Notes under the pieces: model-generated | The model's input: only the letters and a program-made list of their open reading frames with translations | The model's database searches: none | What the model was told of the DNA's origin: nothing | Part shown: piece by piece, positions 42,701 to 53,995 of the stretch | How the letters are laid out: every line of letters begins with the position of its first letter | Numbering within the stretch: position 1 is the first letter of the stretch | Position numbers and translations under genes: made by a program | From: Zygnema cylindricum | Lineage: Eukaryota > Streptophyta > Zygnematophyceae > Zygnematales > Zygnemataceae | Length of the DNA: 64,000 nt | Assembly (NCBI GenBank): GCA_037447655.1 | Contig: JBBHKE010002948.1 | Span: forward strand, 467,019-531,018 | Direction of reading: 5' to 3'

Positions 42701-43851
42701 TCGGTCCTTTCGTGTCCTCTTCCCCGTCTTCCTCTCGGATTTCCACCTCTTCTACCTCCTTTTCCTCGAAGATAATTGAGATCGGGCGTTTCCGGTGTCG
42801 TCGCATTGAGGGAACCGGTCGGTTGGGGTCCCCTTGATGAACTCGGACGATTCGCCTCGGTGGATTTGAGGAAAGTGATAATCGAATCCAAAGTGTTTGA
42901 ATCCCTCGATAAAATAATGTCTCTTAGATGTATCATTTTCTCCGGTAAGGCATGGATGAAGACCGATGCCTTATCACTCTCATCAATGAACTTTCCCAAG
43001 TTTGCGAGTTGCTCAATAATAATGTTGAATCTCTTCGCGGCTTCATCAATCAACTCACTCGACTTGACCTTAACGGAGGTATAATCGGTATAAATGTGTT
43101 GCCCCTTATTTTGAAGACTCTTTTCAAAGTGATTCTCAAGAGCCACCCAACAATCATGGGCAAATCTTCGGGTAAGGAATAGATCATGTATAGAAGTGCT
43201 ACATGATTGAAATAAACCGCCGATAGCTGAAATATTTTTCTTCGTCCACACACGATAAGCTCTCCGATCCGAGGTAGGCATCTTGTCCACCCCTTTTACC
43301 ACCTTCCAAAGCCGTTTCAATTTAAATTGACCTTTGATATATTTCTTCCACGATTGATAATTTGTCCCATTGAAGATGACAATCTTTGCGGACATAGATT
43401 CAACCGGTTTGTCCCATTCACTCCAATCGTCAAGATCGGAATCATCATCAATGGGAAGCTTTCCCTTTCGAATCAATTCCCTCGTCTCCTCCTCATTTCC
43501 TTCACCTCCTTCCGTATCGCCGATGCTTTGATTCGGAATCGGATCTACGAATAATGGAGATCTAGTAACACAGTTTGCCTCGGAGATCCGCTGATCCACA
43601 TAACAGAAAAGACCATCCATCAGTTTTTGGAGACGATCTCCCATCGCGTCATCTTCCTCCTTCTTTTTCCCCTCATTCTCCTCTTTTTGACCGACCGGAT
43701 CGATCAGAACGGTCTCCTCAAAAGTTTTGCCGGTGAAAGCAAATAGAGTTTCTACTTCCGGATCCGAAGATGATTCAGATGGATCCGGAGGTTGCAGAAA
43801 TATCGGAGAAGGCATAAAAGGAGAAGGGGTATTTTGCTTCTTTCTCCCCAT
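42667..43851 (-). CDS. Copia D gag N-part (UBN2 type)
   Basis: ATG 43851 (MGRKKQNTPSPFMPSP). An acidic N-region of about 150 residues (DPSESSSDPEVET, EENEGKKKEEDD, DDDSDLDDWSEWDKP), then KIVIFNGTNYQSWKKYIKGQFKLKRLWKVV, FAHDCWVALENHF, FNIIIEQLANLGKFIDESDKAS, typical of copia Gag, and a basic Arg/Gly tail. Open for nearly 400 residues. The long acidic leader before the UBN2 part is unusual next to the other copia elements here. Confidence 0.88.
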   Translation of the reverse strand: MGRKKQNTPSPFMPSPIFLQPPDPSESSSDPEVETLFAFTGKTFEETVLIDPVGQKEENEGKKKEEDDAMGDRLQKLMDGLFCYVDQRISEANCVTRSPLFVDPIPNQSIGDTEGGEGNEEETRELIRKGKLPIDDDSDLDDWSEWDKPVESMSAKIVIFNGTNYQSWKKYIKGQFKLKRLWKVVKGVDKMPTSDRRAYRVWTKKNISAIGGLFQSCSTSIHDLFLTRRFAHDCWVALENHFEKSLQNKGQHIYTDYTSVKVKSSELIDEAAKRFNIIIEQLANLGKFIDESDKASVFIHALPEKMIHLRDIILSRDSNTLDSIITFLKSTEANRPSSSRGPQPTGSLNATTPETPDLNYLRGKGGRRGGNPRGRRGRGHERTERSPSQPDIQI

Positions 43852-43910
43852 GGCGGCCAAACTAGCCACCCTTCTACACTTCAAATGAGCACACAAGCTC
43901 CGATTCCACT

Positions 43911-44464
43911 TGATAGGATCTTACACAAAAAATCAGAGTGCAAGACTACAGCGGAAGCATTAAAAAAAAAAAATCACACGAGGACAAACTGTCCACAAAA
44001 GCCAATATATTTCATAGACATTTTCTCCCATAAAAGATTAACTTCCTACTCCCTCTAAGCTGCAGTATATAGTACATTTATTGTGACGTCACTACTTCAA
44101 ATTACAAATCAACCCAAATCATATAGTGCGTACAAGTCAAAACGTGTCAACAGCAAAACACAAAGAACTGCCGGTACAACTCACACGTACAGGCAAAACT
44201 AACTAAATACAAAACGAACCTACATACCGTACACACCAAACGAAACATAAACTGGTCGTCGTCAAACTGAATCTCCGTGCAACCACAAAACTACAATCCA
44301 CTACACGACTAAATAAAACCACCTGGGACCACTAACTTAACGTAACGACAAATTAGCCAGCCGCGCGACAGACCGCGACGGTCGACTACTACTTTGACTG
44401 AATAAGACAGACTAGTCGGCCGCGCGACAGACCGCGACAGCTGATTACAATCTTTGACTTAACA
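43911..44464 (-). mobile_element. Copia D 5' LTR and adjacent PBS
   Basis: Minus strand TGTTAAGTCAAAG (44464) to CCTATCA (43911), 554 bp. Two bases inside lies TGGAATCGGAGC (plus 43897-43908), a two-mismatch variant of the initiator-Met primer-binding site. The 3' half aligns with 37781-38010. Confidence 0.85.
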
Positions 44465-44507
44465 GTTCTGTAGTACTGCAGTAAGTTAGTGAACTGTCTG
44501 GACTGAT

Positions 44508-44650
44508 CCTGATGATCGCTAGCGGCCGGCATCCTCCGGTTGGGGCGGGGCCAAAAGATGGGGACTTAGGTTCGAACCCCAAAGCGTGCACATTTAAATT
44601 TTCATTTTCAATCTTTTCTCCTCCTACCCCTTTTTGTTGTGGAAAGGAAA
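44508..44650 (+). mobile_element. SINE S1e, partial and diverged
   Basis: GCTAGCGGCCGGCATCCTCC, GGTTGGGGCGGGG and AGGTTCGAACCCCAAAGCG match the second tRNA-like part of S1; the T-rich segment follows. The later body differs from S1a-d. Confidence 0.7.
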
Positions 44651-44792
44651 AGCATGTTTGATATAAAACTAGGATTTCTTTAGTGGAGTCTTTAAAACAT
44701 CCCCTGTCGGATTTACAGCCTACGGCCTCTACTGTCGACAAAACCTCCCAAAGAAAGAACCTAAAGGAAGCAAAGGACGACGATGCCTATAC

Positions 44793-44838
44793 ACTTGTAC
44801 GGCTAGTCACTTGTACGGCTAGTCACTTGTACGGCAAG
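44793..44838 (+). repeat. 16-bp triple repeat TCACTTGTACGGCTAG
   Basis: Three tandem copies, the last ending GCAAG. Small and of no evident function. Confidence 0.85.
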
Positions 44839-45019
44839 TCATGGGTTTGACCACAGACTGGACTGAAGGTTGTTCGCGGTACCAGTTGGTCGAAAAGAGA
44901 AAGACGACAAACTAATACATTCTAAAATTTCAAGATGACGCAAATTCCATTGTGGTTTTTACTATGTTTTTGTACAACTGAAGATTTTCTCGTTGAATGA
45001 TTTATTTAAGACAAAAATA

Positions 45020-45150
45020 AAATTCTTATTTTGGAGGAAAAAGACAAAATATATTATTGTTTTGGAGGAAAAAAGACAAAAAACATTGTTTTGGAGGAAA
45101 AGGACAAAAATAAATCCTTTATTTAAAGGAAAAATACAAAAATAAATCCT
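45020..45150 (+). repeat. Short tandem repeats TTTTGGAGGAAAAAGACAAA
   Basis: Three units of TTGTTTTGGAGGAAAAxGACAAA and two of AAAGGAAAAATACAAAAATAAATCCTT. On the minus strand they give Phe-rich frames (NNVFCLFSSKT) that are not genes. Confidence 0.75.
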
Positions 45151-45301
45151 TACTTTACCGTATAGGAAAGTACCGTTAATGTCAAAAATTCCATGCCACA
45201 TAGTATTACCATTTGCTTGTAGTTAATCTTGGTAGTTGTTATCCACAATAATTATCGAATATCATCTCCTTAGGCTTAAACCCCTATTGAATAGAGAACT
45301 A

Positions 45302-45423
45302 CATTGTAAATTGCTATTAGTTTTGAGCCCCAAAATATATACCCCTCAAACCTAAGATATAATTAATTAGCTTTATTTCTTTTTACTCCAATAATGTCTT
45401 TACACTGATAGAGATTCATGGTG
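45302..45423. mobile_element. MITE of the CACCG/TA family, diverged, 122 bp
   Basis: Ends CATTGTAAATTGCTATTAG and AGATTCATGGTG resemble the 33212-33409 element, with internal GAGCCCCAAAAT and TTTACACTxATA blocks shared. The left flank is TA; the right flank is altered. 45424-45750 shows no gene. Confidence 0.6.
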
Positions 45424-45750
45424 TGCAGTAGAACCTCTCTTAAAGAATACTCTTGGGAGTGAGGGTTGGTATTGAATTATGAAGGGTCATAATTTACAAA
45501 GGGCCCAAGCTCAAACGCGAATGTAGTTATTAAATTTGAAGATTATAAAATTATGCATTATTGTTTGAGAGAAGTGCTAGGTTTTACATTGTGGTATTTT
45601 TCATTGCGTCGATTGTTAGTTTAGCAATCATTTTACGCTTGGTTTAAGTGTTGAATCTGTGTGTCGCAGTGATTTGTGTCTTGTCTTACTTGAAGTGTAT
45701 GTACGGCGAGTTTAAGTCACTGTACGGTTATGTGTCGTAGTGATTGTAGT

Positions 45751-46241
45751 TGTAACAGACGCAACAATACAGCACAACACGTCACAATGCACAGCGGAAA
45801 CACCAAGGATCTTCCCGTAGCAACAGTAGGAGCACACAGTACTAATAGACAAGGTTGCGCTTTATTGCTGGAAAGAGAGTACAAGGTTGCGCTCGCTGTA
45901 TAGGTCTACTTGAGGTCCCTATTCACAAGGTCTACTTGACTATTTAAACTAACTAACTACTAGTCATCCTAGTACTGTACAGCTGTACACGTGGACCTTC
46001 ACGGTCAACCGAGATCTATCCAAAACTTCCTTCTAGAACTATACAGCTCAACCTACATTCTACGGCGTTGCTATGCTGCGCTGCTACGCTGCTGCGCTAA
46101 TAAATTGCTACGCCGCTAAGTTGCTATGCTGTTATGTTGCTATGCTGCGTTGGTCTGGAATCGCAGCTGTGCTGCTCTGGGATCGCAACTATAGCAGCCT
46201 AGCCCTAGCCACTAAGTACCCAACTCTGTAACCCTGTTACA
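45751..46241 (-). mobile_element. Gypsy family 2 LTR, copy 1 (3' LTR)
   Basis: Minus strand TGTAACAGGG (46241) to GTCTGTTACA (45751), 491 bp, with 5-bp inverted ends TGTAAC/GTTACA. It contains a run of TGCTACGCTGC-type 5-bp words (46070-46140). Preceded by purine GTGGGAGGCAC, the likely polypurine tract. Three more copies: 51068, 55636 and 62577. Confidence 0.9.
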
Positions 46242-46286
46242 GTGCCTCCCACTAAGGATTCAGCGTCTCTCTGAACCTTGATTTAC

Positions 46287-46904
46287 TCAGGGAAACTGCA
46301 ACTGCCGGAGTATACCGTATGTTTCCTCGCGATACTCCTCGAACTCTTGGAGAAGGGCATCGAGTTGATTTTGGAGCTGTTCACATCGGGTCTCAAGCAA
46401 CGCAATATGATGATCTGCCGCTGCCAACCGCCACCGAGTGATTCGCTCCCGAACTTGATCCTCCCCTTCCTCGGGTACAACTTCAAGTAGTTCGGGTCGC
46501 GGCGGAATGACCGCCAGTGCACGCTCCTCGGTTGCCGGAATCCGGGGTTCTTTGGGTTCAGCCATTGGGGGAACTTCCTCTGCTTCTTCGTCCGCCGGTT
46601 CCCACCGAGGTACCTTCGTTAATTTAAAGGACACTTCTTTCCTTGCAGCTCGGGCCCGCTGCAGAGCATTCTTTCGAGCCAGCTTGAGTGCCCGTACCTC
46701 AGGGGGGACCTCCGCTCCAGAGATGATGTCGTGGAGGCGGACATCCCACGGGTGATAATGACGGAGTAACCTGGGAACATCAATCCTGTACCTGTAGTTG
46801 TCCTCTACCACTTCCACGAACGGTAAGGCGTGAGGATTTAGCTGCATATAACCCTTATGATTATTTCCCAGGTCTTTTGTCCGCATGAAATTCCACGCTG
46901 GGTT
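46287..46904 (-). pseudogene. Gypsy family 2 C-terminal extension, fragment 1
   Basis: C-terminal 205 residues of the extension downstream of the chromodomain: AWNFMRTKDLGNNHKGYMQL, YRYRIDVPRLLRHYHPWDVR, ALKLARKNALQRARAARKEV, acidic/Pro middle, and a C-terminal coiled coil (RRxLAAADHHIALLETRCEQ, LQNQLDALLQEFEEYREET). Upstream it is fused in frame to copia Gag at 46904, making a chimeric 236-residue open frame. It ends just before the polypurine tract. Confidence 0.8.
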
Positions 46905-47570
46905 GACTATGTTCTTGAACTCATCGGGTAACTTCATCAGTAAACACTTAACCTTTTTTTTTCCACTATAATCTTTTCCCGCACTCTCTAGCTCCATGAA
47001 AAGTGTAGCAAGCTCATTGCAAAAATCCTACATCTTCCCCCCCTTGTATACATACTCCTTAACTTTCTGATCAGCCAACTGTTGTTGTTGAATCCTACCA
47101 CTTCGGTACATCTCTATAAGAGCCATCCAAAGATCAGATGCCCTTTCTACCTACAAATGAGGACATGTAAGCCCTTGAGTAAGATGGTGGAGGATGAAGT
47201 GTTTTGCCGCCATATTGTTGAAGTCCCAGGTATCAGTATCATTTTCCTCGTTCCTCGGAATCGGTGACATGAATGCTGAACCACTTGCTATTGGTGTGGT
47301 CGTCTCCTTCTCCGTTCCTTTGTCCACCACCTCTTTTTCCTTTGTCTCCTCCGTTGAAGATGGATCTGCTTTCTTTGTGAATCTGCTCCCTCCAAACCCA
47401 AGAGGGATTCCAAGACTTGATGGAAGCCCCACTCGTCCACTCACTATCCCCCAAAACCTTTTCTCGCATAGAGCTTCTGTCATTATACTTTCCCAGTATA
47501 TGAAGCCAGTTCCATTAAAGATGGGTACCCAAGAGGGTGGGCCCATAACGTGAAACTCTGAGACCTCCAT
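46905..47570 (-). pseudogene. Copia gag fragment (B-type family)
   Basis: ATG 47570, inside the LTR end, gives MEVSEFHVMGPPSWVPIFNG, FIYWESIMTEALCEKRFWGI, as in copia B. After frameshifts it ends with ELESAGKDYSG and CLLMKLPDEFKNIVN, where it joins the gypsy fragment at 46904. The rest of this element is absent. Confidence 0.82.
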
Positions 47571-48545
47571 AGGTCCTCAGAATGGACAGCTTGCAGAAAG
47601 CCTCTAGGATATCCCGGACCCGTTTGTGTTTCAGCAAGAAAAACTACCATACTGGCAGACAAAAACTCTGTCCACCTTTACCCTTGTGAAGAGAAGACTC
47701 CCTTGAGTCGATAGCAAAAAGAATCTGTGAAGTTGCTCCCCAGAGCAGTAAGTTATGGAGGGTCAAAGTTGACCTTTTGTACAGAAGCTATGTGGGAGAG
47801 AGGGTCCTATCTACCAATTTTTCTAAGTCATATCTCTCTCACAAACTCTATCTATTAATGTACGGAACCAATCATATTACTCTTCCGTACACAAAAGTAC
47901 AACTGTCGGTGTACTTTATGTACGAATACTGTACGACATGGCCTAAATGTCGACCCGTGGTATATCCGGATTTGCTCCCTTAATCCCCGAATATGCCGCG
48001 ATCCAATGTCATTCAGCCACGTGTCATCTGATGTGGCGATGACCAAAAACCGTTGAAATCCTCTTCTGCGATCTCGGCATTCATTCCGGCCGTCCGATTA
48101 AATGCAGATTTAATCGTAGCCGTAATAAATACATGCGCGGTATTCGTTTCGCTAATTAAATAAATGTGCGGTACTAGTTTTGTTGTCTGTACCCTAATCC
48201 GTACATTTACATAACCGAACCTATGTATCTTGTAAATAGTTCTGTTAAATGAATTTGTCAGCATAGTAATATTGAAGTATTTATCAAACACAGTATGTTC
48301 TAACATTAGTCATAGACCAAATGGATAGAGCAACCGGCTACCGGCTGCTTTGACGGCCGGTAGGTACAAGGATCAAATCCTGTATCTGACAGCTTTACCT
48401 TTAGTAAATCAACTAATCTACCACCCCGTATATCTCAGGATTGCATAGGCAACCATGGCTCTAGCTTCATCCCCAACTTTCAGTGACTGGAACAAGTGTG
48501 GGAGTTGAAGAGAGAAGTAAGAGGCAGACTGCCTTGGCTTCTTTT
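47551..48545 (-). mobile_element. Copia LTR (B-type family) before gag
   Basis: The left end TGAAACTCTGAGACC (47551) is the LTR 3' end in the minus sense, followed by CGTTATGGGCCC as in copia B. The upstream boundary near 48545 is approximate. Shared LTR blocks: GACTCCCTTGAGTCGATAGCAAAAAG, GCTCCCCAGAGCAGTAAGTTATG, GTACG-rich centre, and a tRNA-like module at 48309-48390. Confidence 0.75.
48309..48390 (+). ncRNA. tRNA-like module in copia LTR (antisense)
   Basis: ATAGACCAAATGGATAGAGC (A-box/D-arm-like), a strong CCGGCTACCGG...CGGCCGGTAGG hairpin in place of the anticodon arm, and a T-arm-like ACAAGGATCAAATCCTGT with the B-box GGATCAAATCC; ends GTCATA/TATCTGAC can pair in part. Antisense to the element, like the modules at 10152 and 40543. 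Confidence 0.55.
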
Positions 48546-48595
48546 TTGCATTTTATTTTAGACCTAGAAAATACTAAATGAACCATGAAATTCTA

Positions 48596-49420
48596 CACTA
48601 CACTCTCATCACTTATTTTTTTCAAGTCCATGGGAGTGGTACAACAGTTAGCATTTTCCATCTAGAATTTCTCAAGTATATTACCTATTTCTTCTTTCTG
48701 AGTAAGTCTGATAGTCATCTTCCCCCTATCTCTCTCCATTTGAATCCCCAAAATATATCTTGCCTCCCCAAAATCAAATCTGCTTTTAAGATCCTTCTTT
48801 AACTTATTGATCTTTTCCAAAGATTTACTCAACACAAGCAGATCATCCACATAAATTGAAATAAAAATGACACCATTCTCATCTTCAAACATATAGATAG
48901 AATGGCCAGAGTTGATACAGATATATCCCAGACCGGTAAGAAACTCATTTAGTTTCTTATTCCACTGTCGGGGAGCTTGCTTCAGTCCATATAAGGACTT
49001 TATGAGCTTGTAGACTTTGCTCTCTTCTCCGTCTTCCACAAACCCCTCGGGTTATCTCATGAAAATTTCTTTCTCTAACTCACCATTGAAAAAAGAAGTC
49101 TTAATGTCCATTTGGTGTATTTCCATGTCTTCCGCTGCTGCCAGACTGAGGAGAATCCTTACTGATGGGAACCAAGCAACTGGAGCAAAGGTCTCCTCAT
49201 AGTCAATCCCCTCCTTTTGGGTGAACCCCTTTGCTACCAATCGAGCCTTATATCTCTCAATGGTATTATCCCGGTTCAGTTTTAGTTTAAATACCCATTT
49301 ACACCCTATAGGTTTTCTGTCTGGAGGAAAATCCGCTAGTTCCCAAGTATTTGCTTCCATGATAGAAGCCATCTCATCATTTATGGCTCTAATCCATCTT
49401 TCTTTCTCTGGTTTATTCAC
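48596..49420 (-). pseudogene. Copia G reverse transcriptase, truncated
   Basis: ERWIRAINDEMASIMEANTW, KPIGCKWVFKLKLNRDNTIE, RYKARLVAKGFTQKEGIDYE, HQMDIKTSFFNGELEKEIFM, a TAA near 49052, then KSLYGLKQAPRQWNKKLNEF and IFISIYVDDLLVLSKSLE with the catalytic YVDD. A small deletion removes part of KDLGEARY. It ends near 48600, where the copia LTR region begins; RNase H is missing. Close relative of copia B. Confidence 0.88.
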
Positions 49421-49464
49421 TGCCTCCGAGTAAGACTGAGGCTCATCTGGGTGAGATAGCTTAG

Positions 49465-50836
49465 TTACCTTATGAGCGGCTTGTTTTTCCTGTATCCTTT
49501 TGCTGCTCCTGTTCCTCGCTCAAACTTTGAAGCTGGAATGGATGGAAGTCTTGGATATTTTCTCACTTTCTCATCGGCTCTCTTGTCCATGGAAGCCGGT
49601 TCTTGTCTCGCTTCTTCTATCTCTTCGAAGTCCATAGGAGTATGTGAGGTTTCTAGTGAGTCTCTTGTATCTTGGATTTCCCATGAATCTGCAATCACGG
49701 TTTCACTCATGTCCCTTTCGGGAACGACCGAGTTCTCCTCAGTTTCGGACTAAAATTTGATTCTTATCTTCTTTGTATATTTGAAGGGGTCAAATGCCTT
49801 CCCTTCATCCATGACAACTAAGTGTTAGACCAGAATGATATCTTTCTTTGCTAAGTCATAGACTCAATATCCCTTAACATCCTCATCATATCCCACAAAG
49901 TATCCAGGTTTTCCCTTAGCATCTAGTTTCCAGTTTTTCCTATCCGTGTCAAGACTGTAAACTTGGCTACCGAAAACTTTAAGGTGTGAGATATTTGGTT
50001 TCCTTCCAACCCATCTCACATAAGGTGTCACTCCCTTTACAACTGAGGTAAGGACTCTATTGTTAATGTAGTTGGCACAGTTCATTGCTTCTGCCCAAAA
50101 TTTCTTTCCCATTTTCTTGTCCGCCAACATACTGCATGCACTATCTCCTAGTGTTTGATTCAATCTCCCAGCTACCCTATTTTGTTCCGAGTTATATGGT
50201 ACAATTTTTTGGTGCTGCACTCCCTCATCTCTTAGATATTCCTCAAACTGGTTAGGAGGTATATTCCCCCCCATTATCACTTCTTATCCTCTGAATGGGG
50301 GTTTCACGCAACTTCTCACTCCATGCTTTATATTCTTTGAAGTATGTTGATGCTTCAGACTTTGTTTTCAGAAAGTAGACTCTAGAGTATCTAGACCAGT
50401 CATCAGTTATTGTCATCATAAACCTCTTTCCTCCAACCGAAGGTACTTTTGCTGGTCCCCAAATATCTGTGTGGACCAAATCAAAAACTTTATCACCTCT
50501 ATATGTGGCATCTTTGGGAAAGGGAAGTCTAAGAGCCTTACCTTGAGCACAACCACTACAATCATCCATCATTTCAATATCCCCAAACTGAATGCCTTCT
50601 ACTACCCCAAGCTTTTTCCTTTCCCTCAACCAATCAAAATGCACATGCCCCAACCGCTTATGCCAATTCATCAACTTAGGATCCCCAACATAGTAAGCAT
50701 TCTTCTTTTCATTACTCAGGTTAAGCCTAAACATACCTTGGCTACCCTTATTCGCAGTGAAGTAAACTTCATCCCCATACTTAGCTGTAAAGACTCCTTT
50801 TCTGGTGAAGGTATCAAACTCTTTGTTATCTAACAC
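49465..50836 (-). pseudogene. Copia G integrase, frameshifted
   Basis: GMFRLNLSNEKKNAYY, NWHKRLGHVHFDW, CSGCAQGKALRLPF, LVHTDIWGPAKVPSVGGKRF, RIRSDNGGEYTS (acidic residues 1 and 2 present), a frameshift at about 50270, then KFWAEAMNCANYINNRVLTS, GRKPNISHLKVFGSQVYSLD and GYFVGYDEDVKGY. The Glu of the DDE triad lies in RVAGRLNQTLGD, where relatives have AERVNRT, so Glu is lost. An acidic linker follows to 49465. Confidence 0.87.
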
Positions 50837-51067
50837 AGACGTAGAGACAAGATTTTTACTCAGCTGAGGAATGTAAGTACATCTGAGAATGTAAGTATAG
50901 AAGTCTTACCCTCCACTAAGACTTTCATAACTATTGATCCCACTAGATCTGTAGTAACCACTCTCCCATCCCCATACTGTATCTCTACAGTAGGGATCTT
51001 TCTTAGCTTAGTGAAAAGTTCTTTATCACAACACATATGCATGGATGCACCTGAGTCGATAATCCAC
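50837..51067 (-). pseudogene. Copia G protease remnant
   Basis: WIIDSGA begins right at the junction (the W codon lies at the gypsy LTR border, 51067); then MHMCCDKELFTKLRKIPTVE, YGDGRVVTTDLVGSIVMKVL follow. The gag part upstream is missing, replaced by gypsy family 2 sequence. Confidence 0.83.
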
Positions 51068-51534
51068 TATAACGGACGCAACAATAAACCACAACACGTT
51101 ACAATGCACAGCGGAAACACCAAGGATCTTCCAGTAGCAACAGTAGGAGCACACAGTACTAACAGACAAGGTTGCGCTTTATTGCTGGAAAGAGAGTACA
51201 AGGTTGCGCTCGCTGTATAGGTCTACTTGAGATCCCTATTCACAAGGTCTACTCGACTATTTAAACTAACTAGTACTGTACAGCTGCACACGTGGACCTT
51301 CACGGTCAACCGAGATCTATCCAAAACTTCCTTCTAGAACTATACAGCTCAAACTACATTCTGCGGCGTTGCTATGCTGCGCTGCTACGCTGCTGCGCTA
51401 CTAAGTTGTTACGCCGCTAAGTTGCTATGCTGCTATGCTGTGCTGGTCTGGAATCGCAGCTGCGCTGCTCTGAGATCGCAACTATAGCAGCCTAGCCCTA
51501 GCCACTAAGTACCCAACTCTGTAACCTTGTTATA
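51068..51534 (-). mobile_element. Gypsy family 2 LTR, copy 2 (3' LTR)
   Basis: Aligns with the 491-bp LTR at 45751 but is 467 bp, with a small deletion around 51268 (one of the ACTAACTACTAGTCATCC blocks missing). The terminal TG is changed to TA at 51068. Inserted at the protease DSG codons of copia G. Confidence 0.88.
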
Positions 51535-51544
51535 GTGCCTCCCA

Positions 51545-53330
51545 CTAAGGATTCAGCGTCCCACTAAACCTTGATTTACTCAAGGAAACTGCAACTGCCG
51601 AAGTATGTCGTATGTTTCCTCGCGATACTCCTCGAACTCCTGGCGAAGGCATCGAGTTGATTTTGGAGCTGTTCACATCGGATCTGAAGCCACGCAATAT
51701 GATGATCTGTCGCTGCCAACCGCCTCCGAGTGATTCGCTCCCGAACTTGATCCTCCCCTTCCTCGGGTACAACTTCGGGTAGTTCGGGTCGCGGCGGAAC
51801 GACAGCCGGTGCAGGCTCCTCGGTTGCCGAATCCGAGGTTCTTCGGGTTCAGCCACTGGGGGAACTTTCTTCGCTTCTTCGTCCGTCAGTTCCCACCGAG
51901 GTACCTTCCGTAATTTAAAGGACACGTGTTTCCTTGCAGCTCGGGCCCGCTGCAGAGCATTCTTTCGAGCCAGCTTGAGTGCCCGTACCTCAGGGGTGAC
52001 CTCCGCTCTAGAGATGATGTTATGGAGGCGGACATCCCACGGGTGATAATGACCGAGTAACCCGGGAACATCAATCCTGTACCTGTAGTTGTCCTCTACC
52101 ACTTCCACGAACGGTAAAGCGTGAGGATTTAGCTGCATATAACCCTTATGATTATTTCCCAGGTCTTTTGTCCGCATGAAATTCCACGCTGGGTATGACG
52201 GGACGTCGGCAGGGATATAGATAGGATCTCCAAGCTTCCCTATACGCCACTCATCGGGCCACTACGAGGAGTTCCACTAAAACCTTTCGGCGAAGCTGAA
52301 TGCGAGGTCCGGATGCTGGGTGTCGACCGGTAGTGGGAGGAGGTAGTCGGGAATTTCCTCTCCCTGTTCACTTTCCTCCTCCGGATCTCTTCAGTTCCCT
52401 CGCAGGAGGAACACATCGTCGCCACTGGGATATTGTGCCTCTGCCTTCTTTTCCGCGCTTTCAGACGATTGCTCGTCCATGGAACTCTCCTAATTAAGGT
52501 CTCGCATCACCCCTAGATTTGAGGCGCGCTCCTCAATTGGCGGAGGCGTTGGTTCTCGTTCTGGTTTTTTCGCCTCCGATAGCTGATGATCTTCCTTATA
52601 TTCTTGATCCCCTTCCCGGGTTAGGGTATATTCGGGGTCCTGTGAGTTTTCTGACCCCTCCCCTCCACTGGTCTTTGCCGATCTTGCCTCGCTACTGGCG
52701 CTTTCCTCAGGTTCTGGCTCCACTTCCACTTCTCTTCGCCTGCTTGCTTCCACCATGGCCTTTGCGCCCTTAACAATTTCTCAGGACGGTTTGCATCTCC
52801 TTGTCCCACTCGTACAAGTCTCCTTATTTTCGGTGGTGGAGAGGACGACGACGCCATAGACACTGTTGAACAAGACAATTCCGGTAATTCCAGAAGCGAA
52901 GGTAAACTGACTGTGCGGAGAGAAGCAATTTCCAAGCTGCCGAGACTAGGTTGGTCGCGAGGACGGATGGCGGCTTTATTCACGGGGGTTGAGGGTTTCA
53001 CTCTTGGACTTTGCGAAGCGTCACAGCGTGCGAGGGTATCGCAGCGTCCATCATTTATAAAACTGCGCTACTGCGGCAAAACCGAGGGTTCGTCGTTACC
53101 CACATAGTGAAACACAATTGCGCTGTTGCGCTTTCCTGTCAGCGCAGCGGTGGTGCTGCGATCCTTTGACGTCATCGTAACCATGTTGCGCTGCGGTGGC
53201 TGCGCTGCTACAGCGCTGCGGTGTGGTAACATCGCTGCTGCGTTTCGTTGCCGCGTCCCTAAGATGATTGCGATGGTTGCGACACCGCGATTCGCTCCTT
53301 TATTGCGGCCGCTACGATTGACCCTCCAGT
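51545..53330 (-). pseudogene. Gypsy family 2 C-terminal extension, copy 2
   Basis: Downstream of the chromodomain the frame continues: [40 protein letters not shown], an acidic stretch SGGEGSENSQDPEYT, KPEREPTPPPIEERAS, then LNPHALPFVEVVEDNYRYRI and ALKLARKNALQRARAARKHV. Here the codon that is TGA in copy 3 (57260) reads Gly (SGGEG), showing that the extension was one frame with pol. Several frameshifts occur. Function unknown. Confidence 0.72.
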
Positions 53331-53995
53331 AAAGCTAAGTGTCCTCACTTCGCTGAAACCGGCGCAGCAACTCCGGAGAATGCAGATCCTTCTCGTCCAC
53401 CCAAGAGTCGTCCTCAGCAACGTAGCCCTTCCAACGCACCAAATATTAGGTGGAGTTGGAATTCCGAGAGTGGCGTGACTGAAGGATCTCGTCCACCTCA
53501 TACTCGTCCGAGGTTCCCCGAACTGGTGGTAAAGGAGTATTTCGTCGTCGATGAGGGAACACCGAATCAGGATCGCGGAATGGCTTAAGAAGGGAAACAT
53601 AAAAGACGTTGTGGATATGCTAGTCCGTCGGGATATCCAACTTATAAACCACGGAGCCCATACGATAAAAAATGGTGAACGGGCGCGTGAACTTCGGTGC
53701 CAACTTCTTCGAGAGGGCACCCGGCAAGAGAGGTTTGCCATATCAAGGCGAACCTTGTCCCCCACGCTAAAGACGATGTCCTTCCGATGAGCTTCGGCCT
53801 GCGACTTTTGACGATCCTTTGCCATTTGGAGCGCCTTGGCCGCCTTTTCCATGTTTCCTTGCAGCGTTTTGGCAAAGTCTAGAGCTGCCGGTGTTTGGCA
53901 GTCCGCTACCAATAAGTTTTGGGGAAGAGTGGGCTATCGTCCATTGAGGGAGAATGGCGTAGCATTTGTCGACGAGTGCACTGCACTGTTATGTT
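53331..53995 (-). pseudogene. Gypsy family 2 integrase C-part and chromodomain
   Basis: HNSAVHSSTNATPFSL, a TAG, LPQNLLVADCQTPAALDFAK, MAKDRQKSQAEAHRKDIVFS and VGDKVRL form the integrase C-terminal region. Frameshifted linker, then YEVDEIL...YLVRWKGY...DDSWVDE, a chromodomain, and [12 protein letters not shown]. Upstream of 53995 the match ends and another element starts. Confidence 0.82.
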
